Shown here: positions 12,343 to 23,265 of the stretch, piece after piece
Position numbering within the stretch: position 1 is the first letter of the stretch
Layout of the letters: the number at the start of each line of letters is the position of its first letter
Assembly (NCBI RefSeq): GCF_907164915.1
Contig: NC_061867.1
Location: 43,868,242 to 43,932,241 of the forward strand
Direction of reading: 5' to 3'
From: Impatiens glandulifera
Lineage: Eukaryota; Streptophyta; Magnoliopsida; Ericales; Balsaminaceae
DNA length: 64,000 nucleotides
Program-made: the position numbers and the translations under genes
Notes under the pieces: generated by a model
What the model saw: only the letters and a program-made list of their open reading frames with translations
The model's database searches: none
Told to the model about the DNA's origin: nothing

Positions 12343-12653
12343 ATGGTGAACTTGAATGGTTCTAATTATAATATCTGAAAGGCTAAAATAGAAGATTTTA
12401 TGTATGTGATTTTTTTTTTATTTACTAGTGTTCTCTCCAATTAAGCTTGTAGAAGAAAGTGTGGATGATTGGAATTTTTGCATAGACAAGTATGTGGTTA
12501 TATTCGACAATGGGTTGATGATAATATTCTGAATCATGTGATTTATATTAATGATGCTCGTACTCTTTAGATTAAACTTGAAGAATTCTAATATTCTATG
12601 AGAAAAGACATGTAATAATAAGTTGTTTTCAATAAAACAATTGATGTCCTTAA
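12343..12653 (+). pseudogene. Copia A gag, first part (interrupted by gypsy A)
   Basis: Begins ATGGTGAACTTGAATGG ([11 protein letters not shown]), the typical copia Gag start, then hits a stop where copia B has tryptophan. A damaged stretch resembling the SVDDW and QVCGYIRQW region of copia B follows. The reading continues at 17276 after the gypsy insertion. Confidence 0.8.
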
Positions 12654-12658
12654 GGTAT

Positions 12659-13001
12659 TGATGCAGCGTGTGTGGCTAGGATGAACCTTTATCAAGATTC
12701 GTTGATTCTTACGAATACCGAAAGTTGATAGATATTGAGGAAACCTCGTTTTCTGATTAATAATCTTCCCCTAACAAAGTGTTTTAAGATTCTTTTAAAT
12801 ACTCAAACCCTAGCTTGCAAAAGAAATAAACAACTTTTAATAAATTGCAAAAAAACACCCGAAACTAATAAAAATGCGATTTTGAGCCCCTAAACGTTTC
12901 CGCCCGAAAAACACTAGGCAATCGTCGAAATCTGACACTTGCGAGATATTTTCGGATGCTGCAACTTTCGCATAAACGCCTCTTCGACTCGCACCGCATC
13001 A
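12659..13001 (-). repeat. Gypsy A 3' LTR
   Basis: 343 bp, nearly identical to 16933-17275. The adjoining polypurine tract in element orientation is CCCTGGGGGGAA at 13002-13013. The integrase reading frame enters this LTR and stops at 12914. Confidence 0.95.
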
Positions 13002-14143
13002 TTCCCCCCAGGGTAGAAAAGATTCGTCCTCGAATCTGGAACCGCATCATCCTCATCAGAAGAAGACTCACCCACAAAAGGAACAAGATGCTTCACATTG
13101 AACACATCAGAGGTACGCACATGGCTGGGAAGGCGTAAACGATAAGCATTGGGGTTGATCTTCTCCACAATCTCAACAGGACCAATCTTCTTAGCAGCAA
13201 GCTTGCTATATTCATGAGCTGGAAAACGATCCTTAGTCAGAATAGCCCACACAAAGTCACCAACTTCAAAATCAACAGCACGCCTTCTCGAATCAGCCTT
13301 CTCCTTGTACTTGGCAGTAGCAGCAACCAAGCGGTCATGAGTGGTCTGATGAACCTGAGCCAACTGACCAACAAAATCCGCAGCAGTGGAATGAGGACGC
13401 ACCTTGCTAGGCAGCGCTAACAAATCAAGAGGAGCACGCGGAGACAGCCCGTAAATCACATGGAAAGGACTGAAACCAGTGGAGCGATTAACAGCATGAT
13501 TGTGAGCAAACTCGGCCTGAGGCAGCTTCAGATCCCAAGCCTTAGGATGATCCCCAACTAAACTGCGCAGAAGGTTCCCCAAAGACCTATTAACAACTTC
13601 AGTTTGGCCATCAGTTTGCGGGTGATAGGCACTGCTAAAATTCAGCTGAGTATTAACCAAACGCCAAAGACTCCTCCAAAAGTGACTCACAAAGCGAGTG
13701 TCCCGATCAGAAACTATGGAGGCAGGAAGTCCATGAAGGCGATACACATCCCTGAAATAAAGCTGTGCAACAGCCACAGCATCAGAGGTTTTCTTGCAGG
13801 GAATGAAATGAACCATCTTCGAGAATCGGTCAACCACCACAAAAATCGAATCAGAACCACGCTGGGTACGTGGCAGCCCAAGGACAAAATCCATACTGAC
13901 ATCAGACCATGGTTGAGTGGGAATAGGCAGAGGCAAGTATAACCCGGCATTAGTCGAAGCGCCCTTAGCCAACTGACAAACACGACAACGAGCAACAAAA
14001 CGCCCCACCTCTTTGCGCATCGAAGGCCAGAAATAAGAAGCTGCAAGAAGCTGAAAGGTACGATCACGCCCAACATGGCCTTCTTTGTGGAGTTCCTGAA
14101 TCATCCTCAAACGCAGGCTGCAATCTGGAATGCACAGCTGCAC
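12914..14143 (-). pseudogene. Gypsy A integrase (pol 3' part, frame-shifted from RT)
   Basis: The open frame carries an integrase with its zinc-binding HHCC region (LHKEGHVGRD ... RFVARCRVCQLAK). The catalytic D,D,E residues lie in SMDFVLGLP, VSDRDTRFVSHFW and HPQTDGQTEVVNRSL, followed by a C-terminal domain ending FNVKHLVPFVGES. The frame runs through the polypurine tract and about 28 residues into the LTR (EEAFMRKLQHPKISRK). The Met at 14143 is not a natural start. The frame is separated from RT by loss of one base near 14150, where EDGFL loses its frame. All active-site residues are intact. Confidence 0.88.
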
Positions 14144-15760
14144 ACCGCGGAAAGGAACCCATCCTCCAAGACAAAGTCCCTCGAATCCCCCTGTTGGATG
14201 CGAATGAGGACCTGAGAAAAGAAAGGATCATCACGATAGAGGTCCACAAACGAATCAAAGCCGGGTACATGGACACGCATCTCCGCCAACAGCCCATGAC
14301 GACGACTCAAAGCATCAGCCACGCGATTAGACACACCAGCCTTGTGTTTAATCACAAAAGTAAACTGCTGTAAATAAGAGACCCACGAAGCATGACGATG
14401 AGAAATCTTGTCCTGACCACCAAGATGCTTGAGGGAATCATGATCCGTATATAAGACAAACTCCCGCTGAAATAAATAATGACGCCAGTGTTTGACTGCC
14501 TGGACAATAGCATAGAACTCAATATCATAGGTACTGAAACGAAGTTTAGCGCTAGACAGTTTCTCACTAAAATAAGCAACATGACGCCCAGATTGGCTAA
14601 GTACAGCCCCAATACCCAATTTCGAAGCATCACAATGTAGTTCAAATGGCTGGGAAAAATCAGGAAGAACCAAAATAGGGGCTGGAGTGAGTCGGTGCTT
14701 GATCTCAACAAAGGCAGCCTCGGCATCATCCGTCCAGAAGAACTTAACCCCCTTCATACAATCAGTGATAGGAGCCGTAACACTACTGAAGTGAGGAATA
14801 AAACGCCGATAGAAGGAAGCCAAGCCATGAAAACTGCGAACTTCAGTGATCGAAGAGGGGCGGGGCCACTGATTGACAGCCAGTACCTTACTCGGGTCCA
14901 CTTTCAGGCCCTCCCGAGACACCACATAACCGAGGAACTGGGTAGAATCAGTAAGAAATGTGCACTTCGAGGAAGCAGCATAGAACTTGTCACGCCGGAG
15001 AACAGATAACACCTCACGAAGATGGGAGAGGTGTGCTACCTCGCTGTCACTGTAAATCAAGATGTCGTCGAAGTAAACGACTACAAACTTTCCAATGAAA
15101 GGGCGAAGAGCCTGGTTCATCACACGCATAAAGGTGCTAGGAGCATTCGACAGACCAAACGGCATAACCAGCCACTCATATAAGCCCTCACGAGTCTTAA
15201 AGGCAGTCTTCCACTCATCACCCATGCGAATACGAATCTGATGGTATCCACTCTTCAGATCCAGTTTGCTAAACACAGAAGCACCACCCAACTGATCCAA
15301 CAAGTCATCCAACCGGGGAATAGGAAACCGATAACGCACTGTAATCTTGTTGATAGCACGACTATCAATGCACATACGCCAAGACCCATCCTTTTTTGGG
15401 GTAAGAAGGGCCGGGACAGCACAGGGACTAAGGCTTTCTCGAATGTGTCCCTTAGCCAGCAAGTCCTCCACCTGTCTACGCAACTCTTCATGTTCTTTGG
15501 GACTCATGCGGTAATGAGGACGGTTGGGTAGGGCAGCACCTGGAACCAAGTCAATGTGATGCTGGATATCACGCAAAGGAGGCAAGGCACAAGGCAGATT
15601 CTCAGGAAAAACATCTGCAAACTCCTGTAACAGCGGCTGCACTGGAATAGGCACCTCAGAACTAGCACCACAGGTAATTAGCGAACAAAATAGAGCAAAC
15701 ACCATGCCCGATTCAACCATGGCGGTCTGAAAAGGACCCCGAGACAACAAGGTGGTAGGG
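14107..15760 (-). pseudogene. Gypsy A reverse transcriptase and RNase H
   Basis: Frame with [20 protein letters not shown] RT start (residues [14 protein letters not shown]), palm motif [13 protein letters not shown] and active site [12 protein letters not shown] (codons at 15064-15075). It continues to RNase H with [25 protein letters not shown] and [12 protein letters not shown], and ends [10 protein letters not shown]. The catalytic aspartates of both domains are present. It is out of frame with gag because of a one-base loss in a C run near 15750, and out of frame with integrase at about 14150. The product would need frameshifting or complementation. Confidence 0.88.
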
Positions 15761-16901
15761 GGGGCGCATGATGAGTGGGGGCACGAGGGGTTAAACATGA
15801 TCGACGAATCACCAAAAGGGGGCCAACATCACCAGAAACATACTCCTCCGCTGCCTCATCATCATAAACATCATACACTGGCGCTGAATCTGAAGGAAGA
15901 GCAGAGTCAGGATCATCCACCTCAGTAAAAAGACCACGATTGGTGGACTTTGGGTTGCGACACTCTACTTGGCGATGGCCAACTTCACCACAATTGAAAC
16001 AACGCAAGCCACCGGGACGTCCCTGCGGGGGGGCTGTAGTGCCGCGAGGGGGGGCTGGGGTGGGATGGGCCGGCTGGGAAGAAGAACCAATGCCCCTAGT
16101 GGGGACAACCTGTTTTCCAAAGCTACCCGAACCGCGCCTGGCTAGCTGTTTCTCAGCCTGTGAAGCACGCTGATGTGCCTCAGAAACAGTCAAGGGATCA
16201 AACATATTCAAAATATCCTGCAACTGGAGGCGAAGGCCACCAATATAACGAGAAACCAACTGGAGAGGGGACTCAGACAGGTCAACACGAGCCACAAAGG
16301 TGTAAAACTCAGTGGAATAGTCATCCACGGAACGAGAACCCTGACGAAGATTCTGGAACCGCTGGTACAGGTTACGTTCGTAATTATATGGTAAAAACGC
16401 AGCCCCAATATGCTTCCTGAATTTGTCCCAATTCGTGAGCTTTGCCTTACCATGACGAACACGTGTCTGTTTCAACTGCTGCCACCATGCTTGTGCACGA
16501 CCATGTAAGCGGATCGTAACAAGGGGTACACGACGATCTGCAGGAACTTCCTTGAAATCCAGAATCTCTTCAACCTGAGAAAGCCAATCAATAAACTCTT
16601 CCGGTGATAGACTACCATCGAACTTAGGGATGTCCACCCTGAAAGCCTGCTCCCAGCGATGATTGGGGCGTTTAGGGGATCGATTCCGAAGACCACCGAG
16701 AGGGTTTTCATCTGTCATCGTAACATCATCTTTAGGGTGGTGCATGTGCATAGATGCATCCATCCGTTGCGTCAACCATTCAACCTGCCGCCTCAAATCG
16801 TCGTTATCACGGCGAAACTCAGCGTTTTCACGTCGCAACTCAGCAAGGTCACCATCATCAGCACCAGGGGTGGGGTTGCGCGGCTGTCTTCGGGGCGGCA
16901 T
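15678..16901 (-). pseudogene. Gypsy A Gag, with protease deleted
   Basis: The ATG at 16901 begins MPPRRQPRNPTPGADDGD. A coiled-coil-like stretch (LRRENAEFRRDNDDLRRQ), the retrotransposon Gag core (PEEFIDWLSQVEEILDF to FLPYNYERNLYQRF) and a CCHC knuckle CFNCGEVGHRQVEC follow. At about residue 374 (LTPRAP) the sequence jumps to a point 417 bp further on in gypsy B, removing the aspartic protease. After a one-base loss the last ~35 residues are out of frame. The Gag part itself looks intact. Confidence 0.88.
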
Positions 16902-16918
16902 ACCTCAGGGTCGACTGG

Positions 16919-16930
16919 AAACTGATACCA
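16919..16930 (-). other. Gypsy A primer binding site
   Basis: In element orientation TGGTATCAG lies 2 bp inside the 5' LTR (gt|TGGTATCAGTTTCC), a methionine-tRNA-type site, as in gypsy B. Confidence 0.8.
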
Positions 16931-16932
16931 AC

Positions 16933-17275
16933 TGATGCAGCGTGCGTGGCTAGGATGAACCTTTATCAAGATTCGTTGATTCTTACGAATACCAAAAGTT
17001 GATAGATATTGAGGAAACCTCGTTTTCTGATTAATAATCTTCCCCTAACAAAGTGTTTTAAGATTCTTTTAAATACTCAAACCCTAGCTTGCAAAAGAAA
17101 TAAACAACTTTTAATAAATTGCAAAAAAACACCCGAAACTAATAAAAATGCGATTTTGAGCCCCTAAACGTTTCCGCCCGAAAAACACTAGGCAATCGTC
17201 GAAATCTGACACTTGCGAGATATTTTCGGATGCTGCAACTTTCGCATAAACGCCTCTTCGACTCGCACCGCATCA
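16933..17275 (-). repeat. Gypsy A 5' LTR
   Basis: 343 bp, nearly identical to 12659-13001, and abuts the duplicated target GGTAT at 17276-17280. Confidence 0.95.
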
Positions 17276-19640
17276 GGTATCAAGTTGATTCTCCGATAAC
17301 TGATCATTTGAATACTTTTATGGGAATTGTTAATCAATTGGAAGCAATGAAACTCAACTTTGATGACGAGATACATGGATTATGTTTACTTGGTACTCTA
17401 CCTAACTCATGGGAGACATTTAGAACAACTTTATTCAATTTTGCTATAGATGATGTTTTCTCAACGAACTTAGTAAAAAGTTGTGTGCTGAATGAAGATA
17501 TAAGATGAAAAACACAAGACTATTCTTTATAATATGAGGTCTTGGTTACAAAGTCTATGGGGATAGGTAAATATCGAGATGTAAGTAATTATAACAAATC
17601 TCGTGGGACTTCTAATAAGTGGGCAATGTTCTGGCCATATCAAGAAAAATTGTTTTAAATTGAAGAAGGAGAACAAGAAAAAAACGCAAACACACCCACT
17701 ACTTCCAACCACAAAGAAGATAAAATAATGATTATGTTGCTATTGTTGATGATTTCGTTACTATTTGTTATAATAATGTTGAGAATATTGATGTATTTTG
17801 TGATGAGATGGATTGGATTATGGACAGTGGTGCTTCTATTAATGCTACATCACGACGAGATTTTTTTCTCAACATATGAGCCCGGTGATTTTGGTATTGC
17901 TCGTATGAGAAATACTAGTCAAAAAAAGTGGTTAAAATTGGTAATGTTTGTGTTGAGATGGCTAATGGTATTACTCTTGTTCTAAAGGAGATTAAGCATA
18001 TTCATGATATTTGCTTCAATCTTTTATCAATTGGAAGATTGAATGATAAAGACTTTTGTAATTCTTTTTTCTGAAGATGAATGGAAACTTAAAAAAGATC
18101 AATAACTGTTGCTAAATGTAAGAGACTTTCGAATTTGTATATTGTTCGTTTTGGAATATTTAAACGTTACATCAACACTTGTGAAATTAATTCTTCTTTT
18201 GAGTTGTGGCACAAATATTTGGCTCATATTAGAGAGAAAGACCTACCTATATTGGCTAAGAAAAATCTGTTATATGGGGTTTCAAATGTACACTTGAAGA
18301 GATGTTTAGACTATTTGGCTGGAAAATAAAGACGAGTGTCATTTAGAACATCTTAATCAAAAGGAAAGTCATAATTACTAGACTTGGTTCATTCTGATGT
18401 ATGCGGTCCAATGACGTCAAGAACACTTGGTAGTGCATACTACTTTGTAACCTTCATTGATGACTATTCTTGAAAGGTTTAGGTCTATACATTGAACACA
18501 AAAGATCAAGTGCTAGACACATTTAAAGTGTTTGAAGCCTTAGTTGAGAGGAAAACTAGAAAAAAAATGTGAAGCGTATTCGAACATATAATGGGGAGAG
18601 TACCTTTGGCATTTTGATGAGTATTGTCAACAACAAGGTATTCGTCACCAAAAGTTGCCTCCGAAAGTACCACAATTAAATGAGTTGGCTGAAAGAATGA
18701 ATATGACATTAGTGGAAAGGGTGAGATGTGTGCTTTCACAAGCAGAGTTGCCAAAATACTTTTAAGGTGAAGCATTGAGTGCAGTGATACATGTGTTAAA
18801 TGTCACACTATGTGTTCCTTTGAACTTTTATGTGCCGAACCATTTTTGGAGTGATAAAAATGCCTCTTATGATCATCTTAGAGTATTTGGGTGTATAACT
18901 TATGTTCATATTCCCAAATATGAGAGGTCAAAGTTTGAAGACAAGACTAAGAAATGCGTGTTTATCAGCTATGGACTAGATGAGTTTGGATAACGGTTTT
19001 TGATATAGTTAATAAGAAATTTATCCGTAGTGGTGATGTTATATTTATGGAGGGTTATACCATTGAAAATATCTATAAGGTTGATGAGGTTGTTTCCACT
19101 CAAGTAAATGAGGAGATGATTAAAATGAATCCAATTTCAGTTGTTCCTAACTCGATAAGCACAAACAACGATCAAACTGAAAATCAAGATATGAATTTAC
19201 ATGTTGATAATCCTGTAAATACTAATGATTTTGTTGATGTTGGCTCTAAAGATGAACTTAATATTGGAAATGAAAATGAGCAAGAGAATGAAAATACTGA
19301 GGAGTCTATGTCTTATAATGAATTAAGATGGTCTACTTGACAAAGACGTCCTTTAGTTCGATACCCAACAAATGAGTATGTATTTTTCATAAATGGTGAA
19401 GAACCTAAGAGTTTTCAAAAGCATTGGAAAGTGAAAATAAAAAGAAATGTATGAATGCCATGGAGATGAGATTCAATCTCTTCTTGTGAATAACACTTTT
19501 GAGCTAACAAAGCTACCTAAGAGCATTAAGGCTTTAATAAATCGATAGTTTTATCAGTTGAAGCAAGATGAACATAATTCAAAACCTAGATATAAGACTT
19601 GGTTGGTTGTAAAATGCTTCTTACAAAGAAAATATGATAA
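17276..19640 (+). pseudogene. Copia A gag end, protease, integrase and start of RT
   Basis: Readable pieces in order: Gag UBN2-type region (HLNTFMGIVNQLEAMKLNFD, LLGTLPNSWETFR, 17300-17500); zinc knuckle around 17625-17655; protease DWIMDSGASINATSRRDFF near 17812; GAG-pre-integrase ELWHKYLAHIREKDL near 18200; integrase (LVHSDVCGPM, YYFVTFIDDYS) near 18385-18470; DHLRVFGCITYVHIPKYERS at 18870-18930; and an RT start (FELTKLPKS, YKTWLVVKCFL) near 19500-19620. Stops and frameshifts occur throughout. After about 19640 the sequence jumps to the 3' untranslated region, so the YVDD part of RT and RNase H are gone. Confidence 0.85.
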
Positions 19641-19743
19641 TGGATCATATATGATGACAAATGTGTCGTAACAAAATAAGTTCAATTTGTGTCGCTCGGT
19701 TGTCGAGTTGACATTACTCTCCAACTAGTCGGTTGAGGGAGTT

Positions 19744-20373
19744 TGTTGGGTTTTGTCCTCCTAGTTGGAGATACCTAACTTGGTGTGGACTTTATTTAGG
19801 CCCAAAGTATGTAATGTGAAAGGACATTATTTTTCATGTAGGTTTTTAGTGAGTTTTACAGAACAACAAGAGACAGAGTAGAGCAAAAACAAATTTAGGG
19901 GTTTGAGGTAGTAGCTAGAGAAGATTTTCGTTTGTCAAAGTTTGCACTGTTTGATCGATTTCAAACTTTGATAGCTTGTTGCTTATTTCTAGGACTAAGT
20001 TTTGAACACTGAAGATCTATTTTTTGAAGCTTCTAAGTTAATCCAAGAGAAACCAAAATGCATAATTGATAAGGTTGGTTGATCTTGCTTTTTACGTTCT
20101 TTGTTGTTTGCCAAGATTGTTGTGTGATATTTATACAATTGATCTATAGTTTAGTTATATCTAGAGTTAACCCTTATTAGCAACCTTGTTGATGATAGTG
20201 GATTGTTAAGTGGCTTGTTCAGGTCCTGTAGTTTTTACTCTCGATTTAAAGAGAAGTTTTTTCACGCTAAAACTTATCTTCCATTGTCGTTTTGATTTCA
20301 TTATGTTTTGCTTATCTCTTATATTCAATTAAGTTAGAAAGTGTTCTGTTTTGAAGACTATATTTTCCCATCA
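19744..20373 (+). repeat. Copia A 3' LTR
   Basis: Starts TGTTGGGTTTTGTCC and ends TTCCCATCA. It is followed by target copy AGTCG at 20374-20378. Confidence 0.92.
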
Positions 20374-20378
20374 AGTCG

Positions 20379-20482
20379 TACCATTGTCGTCAATCCATCT
20401 TGTTAATGAGAAAAATCTATCAATCCTTTTTCTACCAAAAAAATAAAAATTAACTAGTGAGAAAATTTACCAAAAAGAACTA
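20379..20482 (+). other. Short flank between copia A and the CACTA element
   Basis: Ends cttgttaatgagaaaaatc ... ctaccaaaaaaataa, which resembles an A-tailed LINE 3' end. Too short to assign. Confidence 0.3.
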
Positions 20483-20485
20483 ATG

Positions 20486-21763
20486 CACTAGTAAAAAATT
20501 CATTTTTAAGGAGAGCAAAATACCTCGGAAAAAGAGAAAATTCCTTCGGTGATATTATTCACCGAGGGCGATAAATGCTCTCGTAGTGTCTCGGTAATAA
20601 AGTTGTCAGTGAAAGGAAGAAGAGTATATGCGAGAGCATTTGTAGCTCTTGGAGATAATGAAATTATTTTACCAAGAGCATTAATGCTCTCCTTGATAAT
20701 CAACTTTTCTAAAAAAAATATAATCTAAAATTTGTTTACGATCGTTAGACTTAATCCCCATTTCTAGAATCTGAGTATTCAAACAACAAATACTTCCAAC
20801 AAATTACAGCATGATCGAAACTCAAACAATTTTATTAAATATAAAATACGACCAATGTATATATCTATTACAATAATAAATTAGAAGAGGATGAAGAACA
20901 AGAACGGTTGAAATTTTCCAGTATACCAAGCTTCAGATCTGCAGCTCGTTTCCTCGTTTCTTCTACTTCTTCAGATTTTTGCGGATGGCTCTGGAGAGAT
21001 CGAAGCTTCACAATAAATTTTGCTTCTTCAGATCTTTAATGACGTCCAATAAGTTCTTCTTTTTTAGATCTGGTGAGATCAAAGCGACAGAATGTTATAA
21101 AATTACCAGATCTACCTGAGAGAAGAGAGATCGGAGATTTACGGCATTAATGGAGAATGTCTTACTGGTTTGTTAAAGATCATTCTAAAGGTGTCGATGA
21201 TAAAGACGAATAACGCGGTGACGATATTGTGGAATAAAGATGCATTTCCAATACGCGATGGTGGCGTAGGAGACAATGACTAGTAGGCAGTGACGTGGAC
21301 AATGAAGGAACAAAGATTGTGGAATGAAGATGCATTATTGATACAAAATGTGACCTTGATATATTGTGTGGAGAGAGAGGAAGAAGAGAGAATAAGATAA
21401 TGAAGAAGTTGGGTGGCTGCTAAGAGAAGAGAAGAGAAGAGAAGAGAAGAGAAGAGAAGAGAAGAGAAGAGAAGAGAAGAGAAGAGAAGAGAAGAGAAGA
21501 GAAGAGAAGAGAAGAGAAGAGAAGAGAAGAGAAGAGAAGAGAAGAGAAGAGAAGAGAAGAGAAAGTGAAGAAAGAGAATAAAGTGGAAGTTGGACGCCCT
21601 TAAGGGTAAAATAATCATAATTTACCGAGAGCAATCATTTTCTCTCGATTATAATTATAATTTATACCGAGAACCACTCTTTTCCCTCGGTGATATTAAT
21701 ATCATCGAAAACGTTTTTTTCTCTCGTCGATCATTCTCGGTAATGATGCAATTTTTACTAGTG
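20486..21763. mobile_element. Non-autonomous CACTA (EnSpm/CMC) DNA transposon
   Basis: Terminal inverted repeats CACTAGTAAAAAATTCAT at 20486 and, reversed, CACTAGTAAAAATTGCAT at 21763 are flanked by the 3-bp duplication ATG (20483-20485 and 21764-21766). Length is 1278 bp. Both subterminal zones are crowded with ctcggtgatat, taccgag and accgaga motifs in both orientations. In CACTA elements such subterminal repeats are the transposase binding sites. No transposase frame exists, so movement would need a partner in trans. An AAGAG microsatellite lies inside. Confidence 0.92.
21423..21563. repeat. (AAGAG)n microsatellite
   Basis: About 28 nearly perfect 5-bp units, plus strand GAAGA, inside the CACTA element. 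Minus-strand open frames of repeating LFSSL across it are artefacts. Confidence 0.95.
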
Positions 21764-21766
21764 ATG

Positions 21767-23265
21767 ATTCATTGGAGAGGAAAATCATCTTTATCCACCA
21801 CATGATTTCTATCTCAAAAAATTTGAGTCATCATTTTTCATATAGTGATGTATTTCAATTTTCAAGTATGAAGTTCTTGCATCGTGTCAACGCAAACTCT
21901 GAACATCCACATGATAAATATTATTTCAATATCTCTACGAATTAGAGGATCCATAAAATTCTTTTAAGTAAAATTATGAGATGGACAAGATGATTTTTTT
22001 AAAGTTTATCCCACCTCATTCTCCACTCCCTCGTAAATGATCAAACTATGTTTTAACTCCTTTACTAGTTTTTTACGACAATGCTCCCTCCTAACAAAAT
22101 CATAGTGTCAACATTTGTTAACGCAACTTGTTGCCCATAGTCTTCTTCAACCCAGAACGCTTTAATCTACGAATAACCGATTTTCAACTAGTTGGATGTC
22201 ATCTCCCACCAACCTAACTTGATGTTGATTCAATGGACTAACCAATTTAGTTGAAATAATATTGCCTCTTTAACACCGAAATTAAATCCTCTAAACTAGA
22301 CTCCTTAAACCACCATGTTCCAAATTATCAAAACGGTATACTGAATTAGATAAGAAATTTTGTGACTCTTTATTCCACTTGCCTCACTTACTCACTTCAC
22401 GAAAAAATCTCCTTACCCCTCATGCCTCCCTTTCTCCCTTCCTCGAAAGACACTCTACTAATTTCTAAACTTTTGATCATTTCTATCGTAAAACAAACTA
22501 GTATATCCACCGCTCTTTACTTGAAACTGATTTGTCACATCGCTCTCCATCGTAACCTATTTGCCCTACCGCTCTCCATCACAACAGGTCTGTCTTACCC
22601 TTTCTCTCTGAGTTTCTAGGCTCACAATAAGCAACAAAAGTGTGGTGAAAACTATCACCCTAAGAATGAAAGCGAAATAATAGCAACCATAGTGAAATAC
22701 AGAACAATAACATAAAAGTAAGAAAGAACGAAATATCGACACAAGAATCTTACCCAGGTTCAGACCAACAATGTCCCACGTTCTATTTTTGGATATTCGA
22801 TTCAATAGAATTATAATAGGGATTACAAACTCTAACTCTCTCTGTTTATTCTAGGTTTATGTCTTATCATACTCTTCTCATTTATATTGTATATATATAT
22901 GCTTTTAGAATTCATAATTAGGGTAAATATTATGTGATATCTTTGACATCTCCACCGTAATATGATCTCGTGATGATTTAGTTGACATTTTCATAATAAT
23001 ACGATTTGATTGACATCTTTACTATTATGTGATTTCATGCCTTTTTGAATCCAACAAATAATTGCACATATCTTCCTTCTCATTTTGTACTTAATATTGA
23101 GGCACACCAAATTGGGCCTAAAAACTCTAGGCCCAATTCCATAAATTTTCCACATTACCTCTATGTATATTGTCAAATGAATGATCTTCATCATCAAGAA
23201 CACCCTAGAATCGATCCTCCCACTTCTCCGATTACGCTCCAACCTTTGTGACGTGAATCAAGTCG
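21767..23265. other. Intergenic DNA, no supported gene
   Basis: Mixed composition. A stretch near 22740-22790 (cacaagaatcttacccaggttcagacc) looks like retroelement LTR sequence, but no partner LTR is visible. Short open frames at 22362-22619 and 23045-23251 have no recognised domain. Confidence 0.4.

Larger units (their letters stand above)
12659..17275 (-). mobile_element. Gypsy A: young Ty3/gypsy chromovirus-like retrotransposon
   Basis: Bounded by 343-bp LTRs (TGATGCAGCG...CGCATCA in plus orientation) and the target duplication GGTAT at 12654-12658 and 17276-17280. Only about two substitutions are seen between the LTRs (near 12671 and 12720), so insertion was recent. In the element's own direction: 5' LTR 17275-16933, PBS, gag 16901, RT-RNase H, integrase, polypurine tract, 3' LTR 13001-12659. 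Compared with gypsy B it lacks 417 bp covering the protease and has two single-base frameshifts, so it cannot make a complete polyprotein. Integrase follows RT, which fixes the Ty3/gypsy order. I see no chromodomain. Confidence 0.95.
11652..20373 (+). mobile_element. Copia A: old Ty1/copia retrotransposon with gypsy A nested inside
   Basis: The element is bounded by LTRs of 633 and 630 bp (TGTT...ATCA) and a 5-bp target duplication AGTCG at 11647-11651 and 20374-20378. The primer binding site TGGTATTAGAGCT (12288-12300) follows the 5' LTR by 3 bp, and a purine tract (ggttgagggagt) precedes the 3' LTR. Coding order gag, protease, integrase, RT is that of Ty1/copia. The coding DNA is full of stops and frameshifts, and most of RT and RNase H is deleted. 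Without the 4.6-kb gypsy insert and one duplicated GGTAT it is about 4.1 kb. LTR divergence shows it is clearly older than gypsy A. Confidence 0.93.

Noticed and set aside
12956..16935. Plus-strand frames across gypsy A
   Set aside because: Antisense shadows; the element's genes lie on the minus strand.
21280..21634. Two minus-strand frames of repeated LFSSL
   Set aside because: Direct translation of the AAGAG microsatellite.
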